Position numbers and translations under genes: made by a program | Source of the DNA: Streptomyces albus subsp. albus | Lineage (GTDB): Bacteria > Actinomycetota > Actinomycetes > Streptomycetales > Streptomycetaceae | Length of the DNA: 64,000 nt | Direction: 5' to 3' | Assembly: GCF_000725885.1 (NCBI RefSeq) | Contig: NZ_JODR01000031.1 | Span: 12,404-76,403, forward strand | Notes under the pieces: model-generated | The model's database searches: none | What the model was told of the DNA's origin: nothing | The model's input: only the letters and a program-made list of their open reading frames with translations | Shown: positions 40,623 to 50,208 of the stretch, piece by piece | Layout of the letters: each line of letters starts with the position of its first letter | Position numbering within the stretch: the first letter of the stretch is position 1

Positions 40623-41507
40623 TCAGGTGTCGCACTCCCACACCGAGCCGCACACCCCGCAGCGGGCCCGCACCGGGCCCCGCACGGGTACGCGCAGCCG
40701 TACCCGGCAGGCGGGGCACGGGAAGGACACCCGCAGTGTGCCGCCCGCGCCCTCGAAGGCGTATCCGGCGCCGTGTGCGGCGGCCGTCCCGTGCCGCCGG
40801 TCCCTCGCGTAACGCCGCCGGGCCGGCCAGGGTGCGGCGGCCAGCGGCGGCACCCGCTCCTCCCGTTCGGCCCGCGCCCGCCCCCGCTCGTACGCCTCGT
40901 ACGCCTGCGGGCTGGTGAACAGCACCGCCGGGTCGTCGCCCACCAGGCGGGCCCGTTTGGCCAGGACGTAACCGAACTCCTCGGGGGTGAGGTAGCCCAG
41001 CTTCTGCGAGGTGAGGGCGTCCTGCCGGAAGGCGTCGAGCAGCAGCCAGCCGGCGCCCAGGTAGGCGGCGGCGGTGTCGGTGAGCACCTCGTTGGCGTCC
41101 GTGCCGGGGAAGGAGAGGCCCAGCCGGTGCAGCCAGATGTGGGTGACCTCGTGGGCGAGCGCGGCACCGATGTCGCGGCGGTGCCGCGCGAAGCGGGTGT
41201 TCAGCTCGACGAAGTACTCGGGCCCGGCGGTCAGTTCCACGTTCGCGGCGTGCGTCATCTCGCGGAAGGTGACGATCACCCGTGCCTCGGGCAGCCGCAG
41301 GTGCCGCACCAGGGCGCCCGCGACGCGCTGGGTGCCCAGGTGGAGGTCCTCGGTGTCGTCGAAGGCCACATCGGCCGGGGCGACCGCGGCGGCGTAGTGC
41401 GGCAGACCGTCGGCGGTCAGCCGCCGGTGCACCGCGGTGAGCGCCTCGTGCACCACCTCCAGGTGCGGGTAGCCCCGCTCCACGGGGTCGCCCGTCGCAC
41501 CGCCCAT
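40623..41507 (-). CDS. Zinc-metalloprotease-like protein with C-terminal zinc ribbon
   Basis: 294 residues. The HEVTH motif in GAALAHEVTHIWLHRLG supplies two zinc ligands and the catalytic glutamate; DANEVLTDTAAAYLG a little later offers the third, as in gluzincin-type enzymes. The C-terminal 35 residues form a four-cysteine zinc ribbon (CPACRVRLRVP ... CGVCGSVWEC). No signal peptide is seen, so it is probably intracellular. It lies 28 bases after the SpoIIE-type phosphatase stop on the same strand and is likely cotranscribed, which suggests a role in the same signalling unit. Substrate unknown. Confidence 0.8.
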   Translation of the reverse strand: MGGATGDPVERGYPHLEVVHEALTAVHRRLTADGLPHYAAAVAPADVAFDDTEDLHLGTQRVAGALVRHLRLPEARVIVTFREMTHAANVELTAGPEYFVELNTRFARHRRDIGAALAHEVTHIWLHRLGLSFPGTDANEVLTDTAAAYLGAGWLLLDAFRQDALTSQKLGYLTPEEFGYVLAKRARLVGDDPAVLFTSPQAYEAYERGRARAEREERVPPLAAAPWPARRRYARDRRHGTAAAHGAGYAFEGAGGTLRVSFPCPACRVRLRVPVRGPVRARCGVCGSVWECDT

Positions 41508-41535
41508 TCCGCACCCCCAGCCGCGTGGCCCACGG

Positions 41536-44025
41536 TCACGATAGCGCCCGCGCCGCGCCGCCGGGAGCCAGCTCCTGCTCCGTCCAGATGGTCTTGCCGC
41601 GGTCCCCGTAGCGGCTGCCCCAGCGGTGGGCGAGCTGGGCGACGAGGAAGAGGCCGCGCCCGCCCTCGTCGGTGCTCCGCGCCCGGCGCAGCCGCGGCTG
41701 GGTGTTGCTGGGGTCCGACACCTCGCACACCAGCACGTGGTCGCGGATCAGCCGCAGCCCGACCGGGCCGCCCGCGTAGCGGATGGCGTTGGTGACCAGC
41801 TCGCTGACGATCAGTTCGGTGGTGAAGGACTCCTCCACCAGCCCCCACGCGGACAGTTGGGCCCCCGCGTCCTCCCGGGCGGCCTGCACGGCGGCCGGGT
41901 CGGCAGGGTACTCCCAGAAGGCGATGTCGCTCTCGGGCACCGCGCGGGTGCGGGCCAGCAGCACGGTGACGTCGTCGTCGGGGTGGTCGGTGTCCGGATG
42001 GCGCCGCACCAGGTCGGCGCTGATCCGGTCCAGCGGCCGGGGCGGCATCGCGGTACCGGGCCCGGTGGTGGGAGGGCACAGCCGGCCCAGGTCGTCCCGC
42101 AGCCGTTCCATCCCCGCCTCACGGTCGTGGCCGAGCAGCCCGTCGGTGTACAGGGCCAGCACACTGCCGGGCGGCAGCCGCACCGTGGTCACCTCGAACG
42201 GGTTGTCCCCGACGCCCAGCACCGGCCCCGGCACCAGCTCCGGATAGCTGACGCTGCCGTCCGGCAGCACCACGGCGGGCGGCGGATGCCCCGCACTGGC
42301 CATGCTGCACTCGCGGCTCACCGGGTCGTAGACGGCGAACAGACAGGAGGCGCCGACACTGTCCGGCTGGTCGGCCTCCTCCTTCATCCGCTGCATCAGA
42401 TCGTCGAGGCAGGTCAGCAGCTCCTCCGGCGGCAGGTCCAGATCGGCGAGGGTCTGCACGGCGGTGCGGGCCCGCGCCATGGTGGCGGTCGCGCGCAGCC
42501 CGTGGCCGACCACGTCCCCGACGACCAGTGCGAGGCGCAGTGAGGACAGCGGGAACGCGTCGAACCAGTCGCCGCCCACACTGGCGCTGCCGCCGGCCGG
42601 CAGATACGAACCGGCGGTCTCCGCGGCCGACGACTCGGTGGCCGCCGGCGGGAGGAGACTGCGCTGGAGAACGAGCGCGGTGCGGTGCTCGCGCGTGTAC
42701 CGGAACGCGTTGTCCAGTATCTCCGCGGTCCGCTGGCACAGCTCCTGGAGGAACGCGGCGTCCGCGTCCTCGAACGGCGCCGGATTGCGGACCCGGAAGA
42801 CCTGGACGTAACCGAAGAAGCGCCCGCCGTGGTAGAGCGGGCAGCCGAGCGAGTCCCGCATCCCCTCCGGCAGCATCCGCGCGATCAGCGCGGGATCGTG
42901 GCCCAGGACACGGCGGGCCCGCTCCGGCCCCGCCGACAGCACCTCCCCGACCTGGGTGACGGCGTTCTCCGGCCGCTCGGGCACCACCGGCACCGGCTCG
43001 CCCACCTGCACCAGGTGCGCCGGCCACTCGCCCTCCGCGGCCTTCGCGGCGACCCGGCGCGGGGCGGACGCCGCATGACCCGGATAGCCCAGCGGAGGGT
43101 CCCGGCCCTGGAGCACGTCGTCGGGGAAATCCACACTCGCCAGTTCGCCCAGCGCCGGCACCAGCACCTCGGCCAGGTCCCTGGCGGTGCGCACCACATC
43201 CAGCGACGAGCCCAGGGCGAAGGCCCGCTCGTACGCCTGGACGAGGCGGCGCCGGGCGCGCTGCCGCTGCGAGATCTCCCGCGCGGTCACCACCACGCCC
43301 CTGGGCTCGCCCAGGGGCCCCTCCATGCGCAGACACGTCAGCGCCAGGCCCGTCTCCGAGCCGGGCGTTCCCACCCCGTACTCGGCGGCCACCAGGGCGG
43401 TCCCCTCCTCGGCGACCCGCCGGAAGGCGTCCCCGGACAGCCCTTCGCCCTCCATGCTGGGCAGCGAGGTCAGCCAGTCGTCACCGGCCCCCTCGGGGCG
43501 CAGCGCCTCGAACGCCGGGTTGGCCCGGACGGTGCGCATCTCCATGTCGAGCTGCACCGCCGGAATCCGGTCCTGCGCCAGCAGTTCCCGGGCCAGGGAC
43601 TGGTCGGGACCCCGCCCGGTGCCCGGCCCCGGGACGACGGCCACCACCAGGGTGCCGGGCCCCTCGTCGGCGGCCAGCAGCCGCACGTCGGCCGTCACCG
43701 CGTGCCCGTCCCGGTGCCGCAGCCGCACCCGGCGGACCCGCCCCGCGACCGGCTCCACGGCCCCGCGCTCCAGATCGGCGCCGGCGGCCGGCCCCCGGAC
43801 GGTGGCAGCGCCCGCCGTACCCGCACCCCCGGCCGCGGCATCCTCCCGCGCGACCAGCTCCCGGCCCAGGGTGCCGACGACCTCGTCGGCGCTCCAGCCC
43901 AGCAGCCGGCCGGCGGCGCGCGACCACCAGCTGATACGGCCCTCACCGTCCAGGAGCGCGGCGGCGACGCCGTCGAAGCCGGGGGCGGGGCTGTCGTCCA
44001 GCGGCTGCTGGGCGGGAGGCTCCAC
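41536..44025 (-). CDS. PAS-PAS-GAF-SpoIIE phosphatase-HATPase regulatory protein
   Basis: 829 residues from the GTG at 44025, with an excellent GGAGGAG site. Domains in order: PAS (about 15-130, WSRAAGRLLGWSADEVVG), second PAS-like (about 150-260), GAF (about 290-450), SpoIIE/PP2C serine phosphatase (about 455-690, with GGDWFDAF and VGDVVGHGL metal-binding blocks) and a RsbW-like HATPase (about 700-829, SELVTNAIRYAGG). Such Streptomyces proteins act in partner-switching control of sigma factors: the phosphatase reactivates anti-anti-sigma factors and the HATPase may phosphorylate them. No cognate sigma or STAS gene is in the window. Confidence 0.93.
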   Translation of the reverse strand: MEPPAQQPLDDSPAPGFDGVAAALLDGEGRISWWSRAAGRLLGWSADEVVGTLGRELVAREDAAAGGAGTAGAATVRGPAAGADLERGAVEPVAGRVRRVRLRHRDGHAVTADVRLLAADEGPGTLVVAVVPGPGTGRGPDQSLARELLAQDRIPAVQLDMEMRTVRANPAFEALRPEGAGDDWLTSLPSMEGEGLSGDAFRRVAEEGTALVAAEYGVGTPGSETGLALTCLRMEGPLGEPRGVVVTAREISQRQRARRRLVQAYERAFALGSSLDVVRTARDLAEVLVPALGELASVDFPDDVLQGRDPPLGYPGHAASAPRRVAAKAAEGEWPAHLVQVGEPVPVVPERPENAVTQVGEVLSAGPERARRVLGHDPALIARMLPEGMRDSLGCPLYHGGRFFGYVQVFRVRNPAPFEDADAAFLQELCQRTAEILDNAFRYTREHRTALVLQRSLLPPAATESSAAETAGSYLPAGGSASVGGDWFDAFPLSSLRLALVVGDVVGHGLRATATMARARTAVQTLADLDLPPEELLTCLDDLMQRMKEEADQPDSVGASCLFAVYDPVSRECSMASAGHPPPAVVLPDGSVSYPELVPGPVLGVGDNPFEVTTVRLPPGSVLALYTDGLLGHDREAGMERLRDDLGRLCPPTTGPGTAMPPRPLDRISADLVRRHPDTDHPDDDVTVLLARTRAVPESDIAFWEYPADPAAVQAAREDAGAQLSAWGLVEESFTTELIVSELVTNAIRYAGGPVGLRLIRDHVLVCEVSDPSNTQPRLRRARSTDEGGRGLFLVAQLAHRWGSRYGDRGKTIWTEQELAPGGAARALS

Positions 44026-44254
44026 GTCACTCCTCCGTGGTCGGCCTGGTACGGACAGTGGTACGCGGGCCCGCCCCGCGCACACCGGGGACCGTTCGCT
44101 CCGTCCCCTCCAGCAGCATGCACCCGCACCGCCGGACGGGCACCTTCGCGGGAAGTCCAACAACCCCGTACGCATGTCCATGGGCAAGCGCGCCCGAGGT
44201 CGCAAAAGGTGGGGCGCCGAAGGCGACCTGCACCCGAACGGGAGGGGCGGAACC

Positions 44255-47200
44255 ATGACGAGCGGTGGAACCGGCGCGGGTGTCACCCGCAGGCGTGTGG
44301 TGGCGGCCGGTGCGGCGGCGGGCGTGGGCGGCGTCGCCGGCCCCGCCCTCGTGTCCGCGGCCGGGCCCGCCGCCGCGGCCCGGCAGGCGGGCCCGGCCAC
44401 GCACACGCTGCGCAGCCGCGAACTGGAGGTGACCGTCGACGCGGCCTTCCCCGCATCGTCGGCTACACCCACACCAGGACCGGCAAGCGGCTCCACGCCC
44501 AGCAGGAGCCCGTCACCACGCTGCTCGTCGACGGGCAGGAGCACACCCCGAAGGTCACCGCCGGACCGGGCGAGCACCGCATCACCTACACACTCACCCT
44601 GGCGAGCGGCACCCGGCTGACCGTCGCGATCGAGGTGGAGGACGACCGGGTGCACTGGCGGGTCACCCGCATCGACGAGGCCCCCGGCGGGCGGATCGGC
44701 ACCCTCCAGCTGCCCGGACTGGCCTTCCTCACCGTCCGCTCCGACCAGGGGCCCCGGCCCGTGCTGTACGCGGCCCGGGTGGAGCTGGACAAGAACGGCA
44801 GCGGCGACACCCTCATCGAGCTGACGTCCGCCACCGGCACCGATCCGCAGCCGGTGGGCTGCGCCTACGCGGTCGTCGCCACGGGCGAGCTGGCGGCGGC
44901 GATCGAGACGAACACCTGCTACGACAAGCCCGCCGAGACCAAGGGCGCCTCATGGGACAACGGCCGGCTGTGGCGGCAGACGGCCGACGCCGGCCAGGGA
45001 GTGCGCGCCGCCCGGCTGACCTGCGGCCAGTGGACGTACCGGGCGGCCGGCGCCGGACCCGCGCAGACCGAGCCGCTGCCCTGGGCCACCGTCATCCTCA
45101 CCGGCGACCGCAACGGCGACGGGGTGGCCGACTGGCAGGACGCGGCCATCGCGATGCGCGACATCATGGTCGACCCGCAGGGCGCCGACGAACAGCACCT
45201 GCGGGTGGTGCCGCACATCCCCTTCAACTTCGCCAGCCAGGCCACCAACCCCTTCCTGACCACCCTCGACCAGGTCAAGCGCATCCATCTGGCCACCGAC
45301 GGGCTGCGCCAGTTCACCCTGCTCAAGGGCTACCAGTCCGAGGGCCACGACTCGGCGCACCCCGACTACGCGGGCAACTACAACGAGCGGGCCGGCGGCC
45401 TCGCCGACCTCAACACCCTGCTGCGCGCCGGCCGCAGGTGGAACTCCGACTTCGCGGTGCACATCAACGCCACCGAGTCGTACCCGGTCGCCCACGCCTT
45501 CTCCGAGGAACTCGTCGACAAGACCGACGAGCAGTGGGACTGGCTCGACCAGTCCTACCGCATCGACCAGCGCCGCGACCTGGTGTCCGGGGACATCGAA
45601 CGACGCCTCGCCGACCTGCGCCGGGACACCGACAAGGGCCTCACCTCCCTCTACATCGACGTCTTCCGCGAGTCCGGCTGGACCTCCGACCGCCTCCAGC
45701 GGGTGCTGCGCGACCAGGGCTGGCGGGTCACCACCGAATGGGGCCACGGCTTCGAGAGGTCCGCGCTGTGGTCACACTGGGCGACCGAGACCGACTACGG
45801 CGGCGACGGCTCACGCGGCATCAACTCCCGCCTCATCCGCTTCCTGCGCAACCACCAGAAGGACGTGTTCGCCGACAAGTGGCCCACCCTGCTGGGCGCT
45901 CCCCGGATGGGCAACTACGAAGGCTGGCGCGGCAAGACCGACTGGCACGCCTTCTACGAGCTGATCTGGACACACAGCCTGCCCGCCAAGTACCTCCAGG
46001 CCAGGCCCCTCCGCACCTGGACCGAGCACGAGATCACCTTCGAGGGCGAGGAGGCCACCTCCGTCACCGACACCGGAGGGCGGCGCCGCATCACCACCGA
46101 CGGCCGCACCGTCTACGACGACGGCGCCTACCTGCTGCCGTGGGAGCCGCGCAAGGCCACCGACCCGGCGAAGCTCTACCACTTCAACCCGGCGGGCGGG
46201 CGCACCACCTGGCGGCTGCCCGCCGGCTGGTCCCGCGCCCGGACCGTGTACGTCCACCCCCTCACCTGGCAGGGCCTCGGCGAGCCGCAGCGGGTGGCCG
46301 CCTCGGGCGGGCGGATCACCCTCACCGCGAAGGCGAAGCAGCCGTACGTGGTGCGCCGCACCCCCGCGCCCGCCCGGCCCGACCCGCGCTGGGGCGAGGG
46401 CACCCCGCTGGCCGACCCCGGCTTCCACTCCGGCGGGCTCGACGCCTGGCGGGTCGAGGGCGAGGCGCGGGTGGAGCGCAACGCGCTGGGCGACCCCGAA
46501 CTGGTGCTGGCCCCCGGCGGCGCCGCCGGGGTCTCCCAGCGGCTCGCGCGGCTGAAGCCGGGCGCCTACGCCGCCTCCGTGCAGGTGCAGGTGGGTGACA
46601 AGGCGGGCGACCGGCGCCGTGCGGCCCTCACCGTCCGCACCGCCGACGGCGTCACCGCCGAGAACTGGACCGAGACCTCCACCGCCGTCAACCATGTCGC
46701 CGCCGACCTCAAGCACGGCACCCGCTTCCAGCGGATGACGACCTGGTTCACGGTGCCCGAGGGCGGCGGCCCCGTCACCCTCGCCCTCACCGCGAAGACC
46801 GGTGACGTGCCCGTCCGCTTCGACCACGTACGGGTGGTGCCCGGCACCCGTCCCCCGGTCCTGCCGGGTGCCGGGCCCGACCGGAACGGCACCCTCGCGC
46901 ACGAGGACTTCGAGCACGTGCCGCAGGGCTGGGGACCCTTCGTCAAGGGCGACGCGGGCGGCGCCACCGATCCGCGCACCCACATCGCCCAGCGGCACGC
47001 GCCCTACACGCAGCGCGGCTGGAACGGCAAGGCCGTCGACGACGTGGTCGACGGCGGCCAGTCCCTCAAGTCGCGCGGCGAGAACACCGGTCTGGTGTAC
47101 CGCACCGTCCCGCACACTGTCCGCTTCCGGCCCGGCAGGACCTACCGGGTCTCCTTCCGGTACGAGAACGAGAAGGAGGGCCAGTACGCGTGGGTCACCG

Positions 47201-47391
47201 GCGTGGACGAGCCCGGCCCGCGGGAGCTGGACCGCCGGCCCCTGCCCGTCGCCATCGAACCGGCCACCCTCGCCCACGAGTTCACCGCACCGGAGCGGGG
47301 CGAGGCGTGGGTGGGGCTGCGCAAGACCGGCGACGACGGCAAGGCCGAGTTCGTCCTGGACACCTTCACCGTGACGGAGGTGACCGACTGA
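44255..47391 (+). pseudogene. GH101 endo-alpha-N-acetylgalactosaminidase, frameshifted near N-terminus
   Basis: The ATG at 44255 (GGGAGGGG site) opens a twin-arginine signal (VTRRRVVAAGAAAGVGG) that continues to VTVDAAFP. At the C run 44449-44452 the frame must shift by one for the protein to go on as RIVGYTHTRTGK and then as an intact GH101 enzyme to 47391. One added C gives a 1,045-residue protein. The catalytic nucleophile is D469 (SLYIDVF) and the acid/base E495 (TEWG). C-terminal beta domains resemble carbohydrate-binding modules. Intact enzymes release O-glycans such as Gal-GalNAc from mucin-type glycoproteins. The break may be real, phase-variable or a sequencing error in a homopolymer. 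Confidence 0.82.
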
Positions 47392-47456
47392 CCGGTGACT
47401 GACCAGGGTTGACGCCCGTACGCTGCTCACCGGGTCGAGTGAGGGGAGCACGTACG

Positions 47457-48362
47457 GTGGCCGAGCACCGTTACCAGTCGTGGATGCGGTACTTCACCCC
47501 CGGGCCCGTGCACCACCGCCTCGGACTGGTCTGCCTCGGCGTCGGCATGCAGCACGGCGCGCTGCCCCCGGTCGGCCCGCGCACCCTGGACCACCACGTC
47601 GCCGTCGTCATCAGCGCCGGCCGCGGCTGGTGCACCCACCCCGACGACACCCGGGGCCGCCGCCACGAGGTGGTGGCCCCGGCCCTGCTGTGGATCACCC
47701 CCGGCGTCCCGCACCACTTCGGCGCCGACCCCGTCGAAGGCTGGGACGAGAGCTTCGTCGACTTCACCGGCTCGGCGGTGACCGCCTACACCGAACTGGG
47801 CTGCATCGAGCCCGGCCGCCCCCTGGTGCCGCTCACCGACGCCGGACCGGCCCGCGCCGCCATCGCCCGCGTCGCCCGCGCGGCCCGGCCCGGCAACCCG
47901 CTGCTGGAGATCGAGGCGGCAGCCGCCGTCCACGAACTCCTCGTCGCCCTGCGCCGGGCCCGCGCCGACACCACCGCGGACGGCGCCCCCGTGCTGGAGG
48001 CCCTGGCCCGCGACGCCTTCCTGCCGCTGTCGGTGGCCGAACACGCCGCCCGGCACGGTATGACCGCCGCCGAACTGCGCACCGCCGTACGCCGCAGCGC
48101 GGGATGCAGCCCCAAGGACTATCTGCTGGGCATCCGGCTGGGCCGCGCCAAGGAACTGCTGGCCGGCACCGATCTGCCCGTCTCCACCGTGGCCCGGCGC
48201 GTCGGCTACGACGACCCGGCCTACTTCTCCCGCCTGTTCACCCGGCGGGTGGGCACGCCGCCCGTCCAGTTCCGGGCCGCCCAGTCCCGCAAGGTCCCCG
48301 GCGGCTACACCAGCCGCGTACCCGATCCCGGCCGTCCCCCCAGGGTGCCGCCGGCCCGGTAG
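47457..48362 (+). CDS. AraC-family transcriptional regulator
   Basis: 301 residues from the GTG at 47457, with a GAGGGGAGC site. An N-terminal cupin-like sensing domain (about 20-140, HHVAVVISAGRGWCTHPDD, WITPGVPHHFGADP) is followed by two helix-turn-helix units at about 180-285 (LSVAEHAARHGMTAAELRTA; STVARRVGYDDPAYFSRLFT). AraC regulators with this layout sense sugars. It starts 66 bases after the GH101 gene on the same strand, so it may regulate carbohydrate use with it. Confidence 0.93.
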   Translation: MAEHRYQSWMRYFTPGPVHHRLGLVCLGVGMQHGALPPVGPRTLDHHVAVVISAGRGWCTHPDDTRGRRHEVVAPALLWITPGVPHHFGADPVEGWDESFVDFTGSAVTAYTELGCIEPGRPLVPLTDAGPARAAIARVARAARPGNPLLEIEAAAAVHELLVALRRARADTTADGAPVLEALARDAFLPLSVAEHAARHGMTAAELRTAVRRSAGCSPKDYLLGIRLGRAKELLAGTDLPVSTVARRVGYDDPAYFSRLFTRRVGTPPVQFRAAQSRKVPGGYTSRVPDPGRPPRVPPAR

Positions 48363-48387
48363 CGGCCCGGCGGCACCCCGGCCGGGG

Positions 48388-50166
48388 TCAGACGGTGGCG
48401 GTCACCGGGTCGCGGCGCGCCACGTCCACCAGCGACATATCGGTGATCTTGAGGCTGGGGGAGACCGCGAGCGTCAGCGTGGAGACGCTCATGAACGGGT
48501 TGAGGTGCCGCCAGCCCCACTCCTCCAGCGCCGAACGCACCTCCCGCGCACCGGCCGCCACCTCGTCGGCCGCCGCCGGCGACATCACCCCGCCCACCGG
48601 CAGCGGCAGCCGCGCCGCCGTGGCACCGTCCCCGTGCACCACGGCCACACCGCCGCCGTCCGCCACCACCTGCGCGGTGGCCGCCGCCATCGCGGCGGGG
48701 GAGGTGCCGATCGTCAGCAGATTGTGGCTGTCGTGCGCGTACGTGGTGGCCACGGCACCCGGCGCCAGATCGGGGCCGAGCAGCGGCGCGAAGACCGTGC
48801 CCTGCCGTCCGTAGCGGTTGTGCACCCGCACCAGGGCCGCGCGGCCCTCCCACCGGACCTCACCCCCGGCCACCGGCAGCACGATCTCGACCGCCTCGGT
48901 GTAGGTGTCGCGCGGATTGGTCCGCATCGCGCGGAACGTGTGCTCACCGTCGGGCAGATCGACCAGCCAGCGGAAATCCTCCGGGCCGGGGGAGGCGGCC
49001 CGCACGGTGCCGGTGAGCGGCCCGCCGGCCGCCGGCCCGCCGGCGGCGCTCCCCGCGCCGCCCTCCCGGCGGACACCCTCCCCGGACTCCGGTTCCGGCG
49101 CGCCGTCGCGGGCCACCACCCGGCCCCCGGCCAGGACCACCGCGGGGTCGAAGTCGCCCAGCGCGCCGCGCAGCAGCACCAGATCCGCCCGCTTGCCCGG
49201 CGCGACCACACCCCGGTCGTACAGCCGCAGCCGCTGCGCCGGTGTCCAGGTCATGGCCCGCAGCGCGGCGGCCGGCGGCAGCCCCGCCCGGACGGCGACC
49301 CGGCCGATGTGGTCCAGATGCCCGGCCCGCACGATGTGGTCGGCGGCCAGGTCGTCGGTGACCAGGCACAGCGGCGGCAGCTGCGGCAGCGCCAGCAGGG
49401 CCTCGACCACCTCGGGCAGCAGACACTTCTCCTGGAGCATCATCAGCATGCCCAGCCGGGCCTTCTCCAGGACGACCTCGGTGCGGTTCTTGGTGTGGTC
49501 GGAGTCGATGCCCTGGGCCATGTAGGCGCTCAGCTCCGCGCCGCTCAGATTGGGGCAGTGGCCGTCCAGCAGGGCGCCGTGCTCCCGGGCGACCCCGACG
49601 ACGCCGCGCATCCGCGGTTCGCCGCCGACCACCGCGCGGTAGTCCATCACCTCGCCGAGCGCGACCACGCCGGGCCAGCGCAGCATCGCCGCGACGTCGT
49701 CGGCCCCCAGATCGGCGCCGGAGTGCTCCAGCCCGCGGACCGCCGGAACGCACGAGGGGACGCCCCACAGCTGGGTCTGGGCGGTCCCGCGCCCCTCCTC
49801 GATCATCCAGCGCATGGCCTCGGCGCCGGCCACGTTGACGATCTCGTGGGGGTCGGCCAGCACCGTGGTGGTGCCGCGCGCCAGGGTGACGGCCGCGAAC
49901 GTGCGGGGCGTCAGGAACGAGCTCTCGATGTGCATGTGCGCGTCCACGAACCCGGGTGCCACCAGCAGGCCGGTGGCGTCCAGGTGGGCGCGGGCGGCGG
50001 CGCGCGTCCCGGGCGGGACCACCCCGCTGATCGTCTCGCCGCGCACCAGCACGTCGGCGGCGAACTCCTCACCGGTGAAGGCGGAGACGACGGTGCCGCC
50101 GCTGATGCGCAGGTCGTGCTCGTCCTCGGGGGTGCCGGCCGTGCCGGGGGTGTCGTTGCGGGTCAT
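48388..50166 (-). CDS. ade: Adenine deaminase
   Basis: 592 residues, the full length of the bacterial adenine deaminase (COG1001) family. The metal site VDAHMHIESS, the following HEIVNVAG, GHCPNLSG and the C-terminal block typical of Ade are all visible. It converts adenine to hypoxanthine and ammonia in the cytoplasm using Fe/Mn. It lies 42 bases after an AzgA-type purine permease on the same strand, so uptake and deamination of adenine are coupled. The divergent LacI regulator with three operators probably controls both. Confidence 0.95.
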   Translation of the reverse strand: MTRNDTPGTAGTPEDEHDLRISGGTVVSAFTGEEFAADVLVRGETISGVVPPGTRAAARAHLDATGLLVAPGFVDAHMHIESSFLTPRTFAAVTLARGTTTVLADPHEIVNVAGAEAMRWMIEEGRGTAQTQLWGVPSCVPAVRGLEHSGADLGADDVAAMLRWPGVVALGEVMDYRAVVGGEPRMRGVVGVAREHGALLDGHCPNLSGAELSAYMAQGIDSDHTKNRTEVVLEKARLGMLMMLQEKCLLPEVVEALLALPQLPPLCLVTDDLAADHIVRAGHLDHIGRVAVRAGLPPAAALRAMTWTPAQRLRLYDRGVVAPGKRADLVLLRGALGDFDPAVVLAGGRVVARDGAPEPESGEGVRREGGAGSAAGGPAAGGPLTGTVRAASPGPEDFRWLVDLPDGEHTFRAMRTNPRDTYTEAVEIVLPVAGGEVRWEGRAALVRVHNRYGRQGTVFAPLLGPDLAPGAVATTYAHDSHNLLTIGTSPAAMAAATAQVVADGGGVAVVHGDGATAARLPLPVGGVMSPAAADEVAAGAREVRSALEEWGWRHLNPFMSVSTLTLAVSPSLKITDMSLVDVARRDPVTATV

Positions 50167-50208
50167 CGGATGTGTCCTTTGCGAGTCCTTCGCCGGTGCG
50201 GCCGGCGG

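Noticed and set aside
42685..44254. A very long plus-strand open frame running into the GH101 gene
   Set aside because: Its first 1.5 kb is antisense to the well-supported SpoIIE-type phosphatase and has low-complexity composition; the real enzyme begins at 44255.
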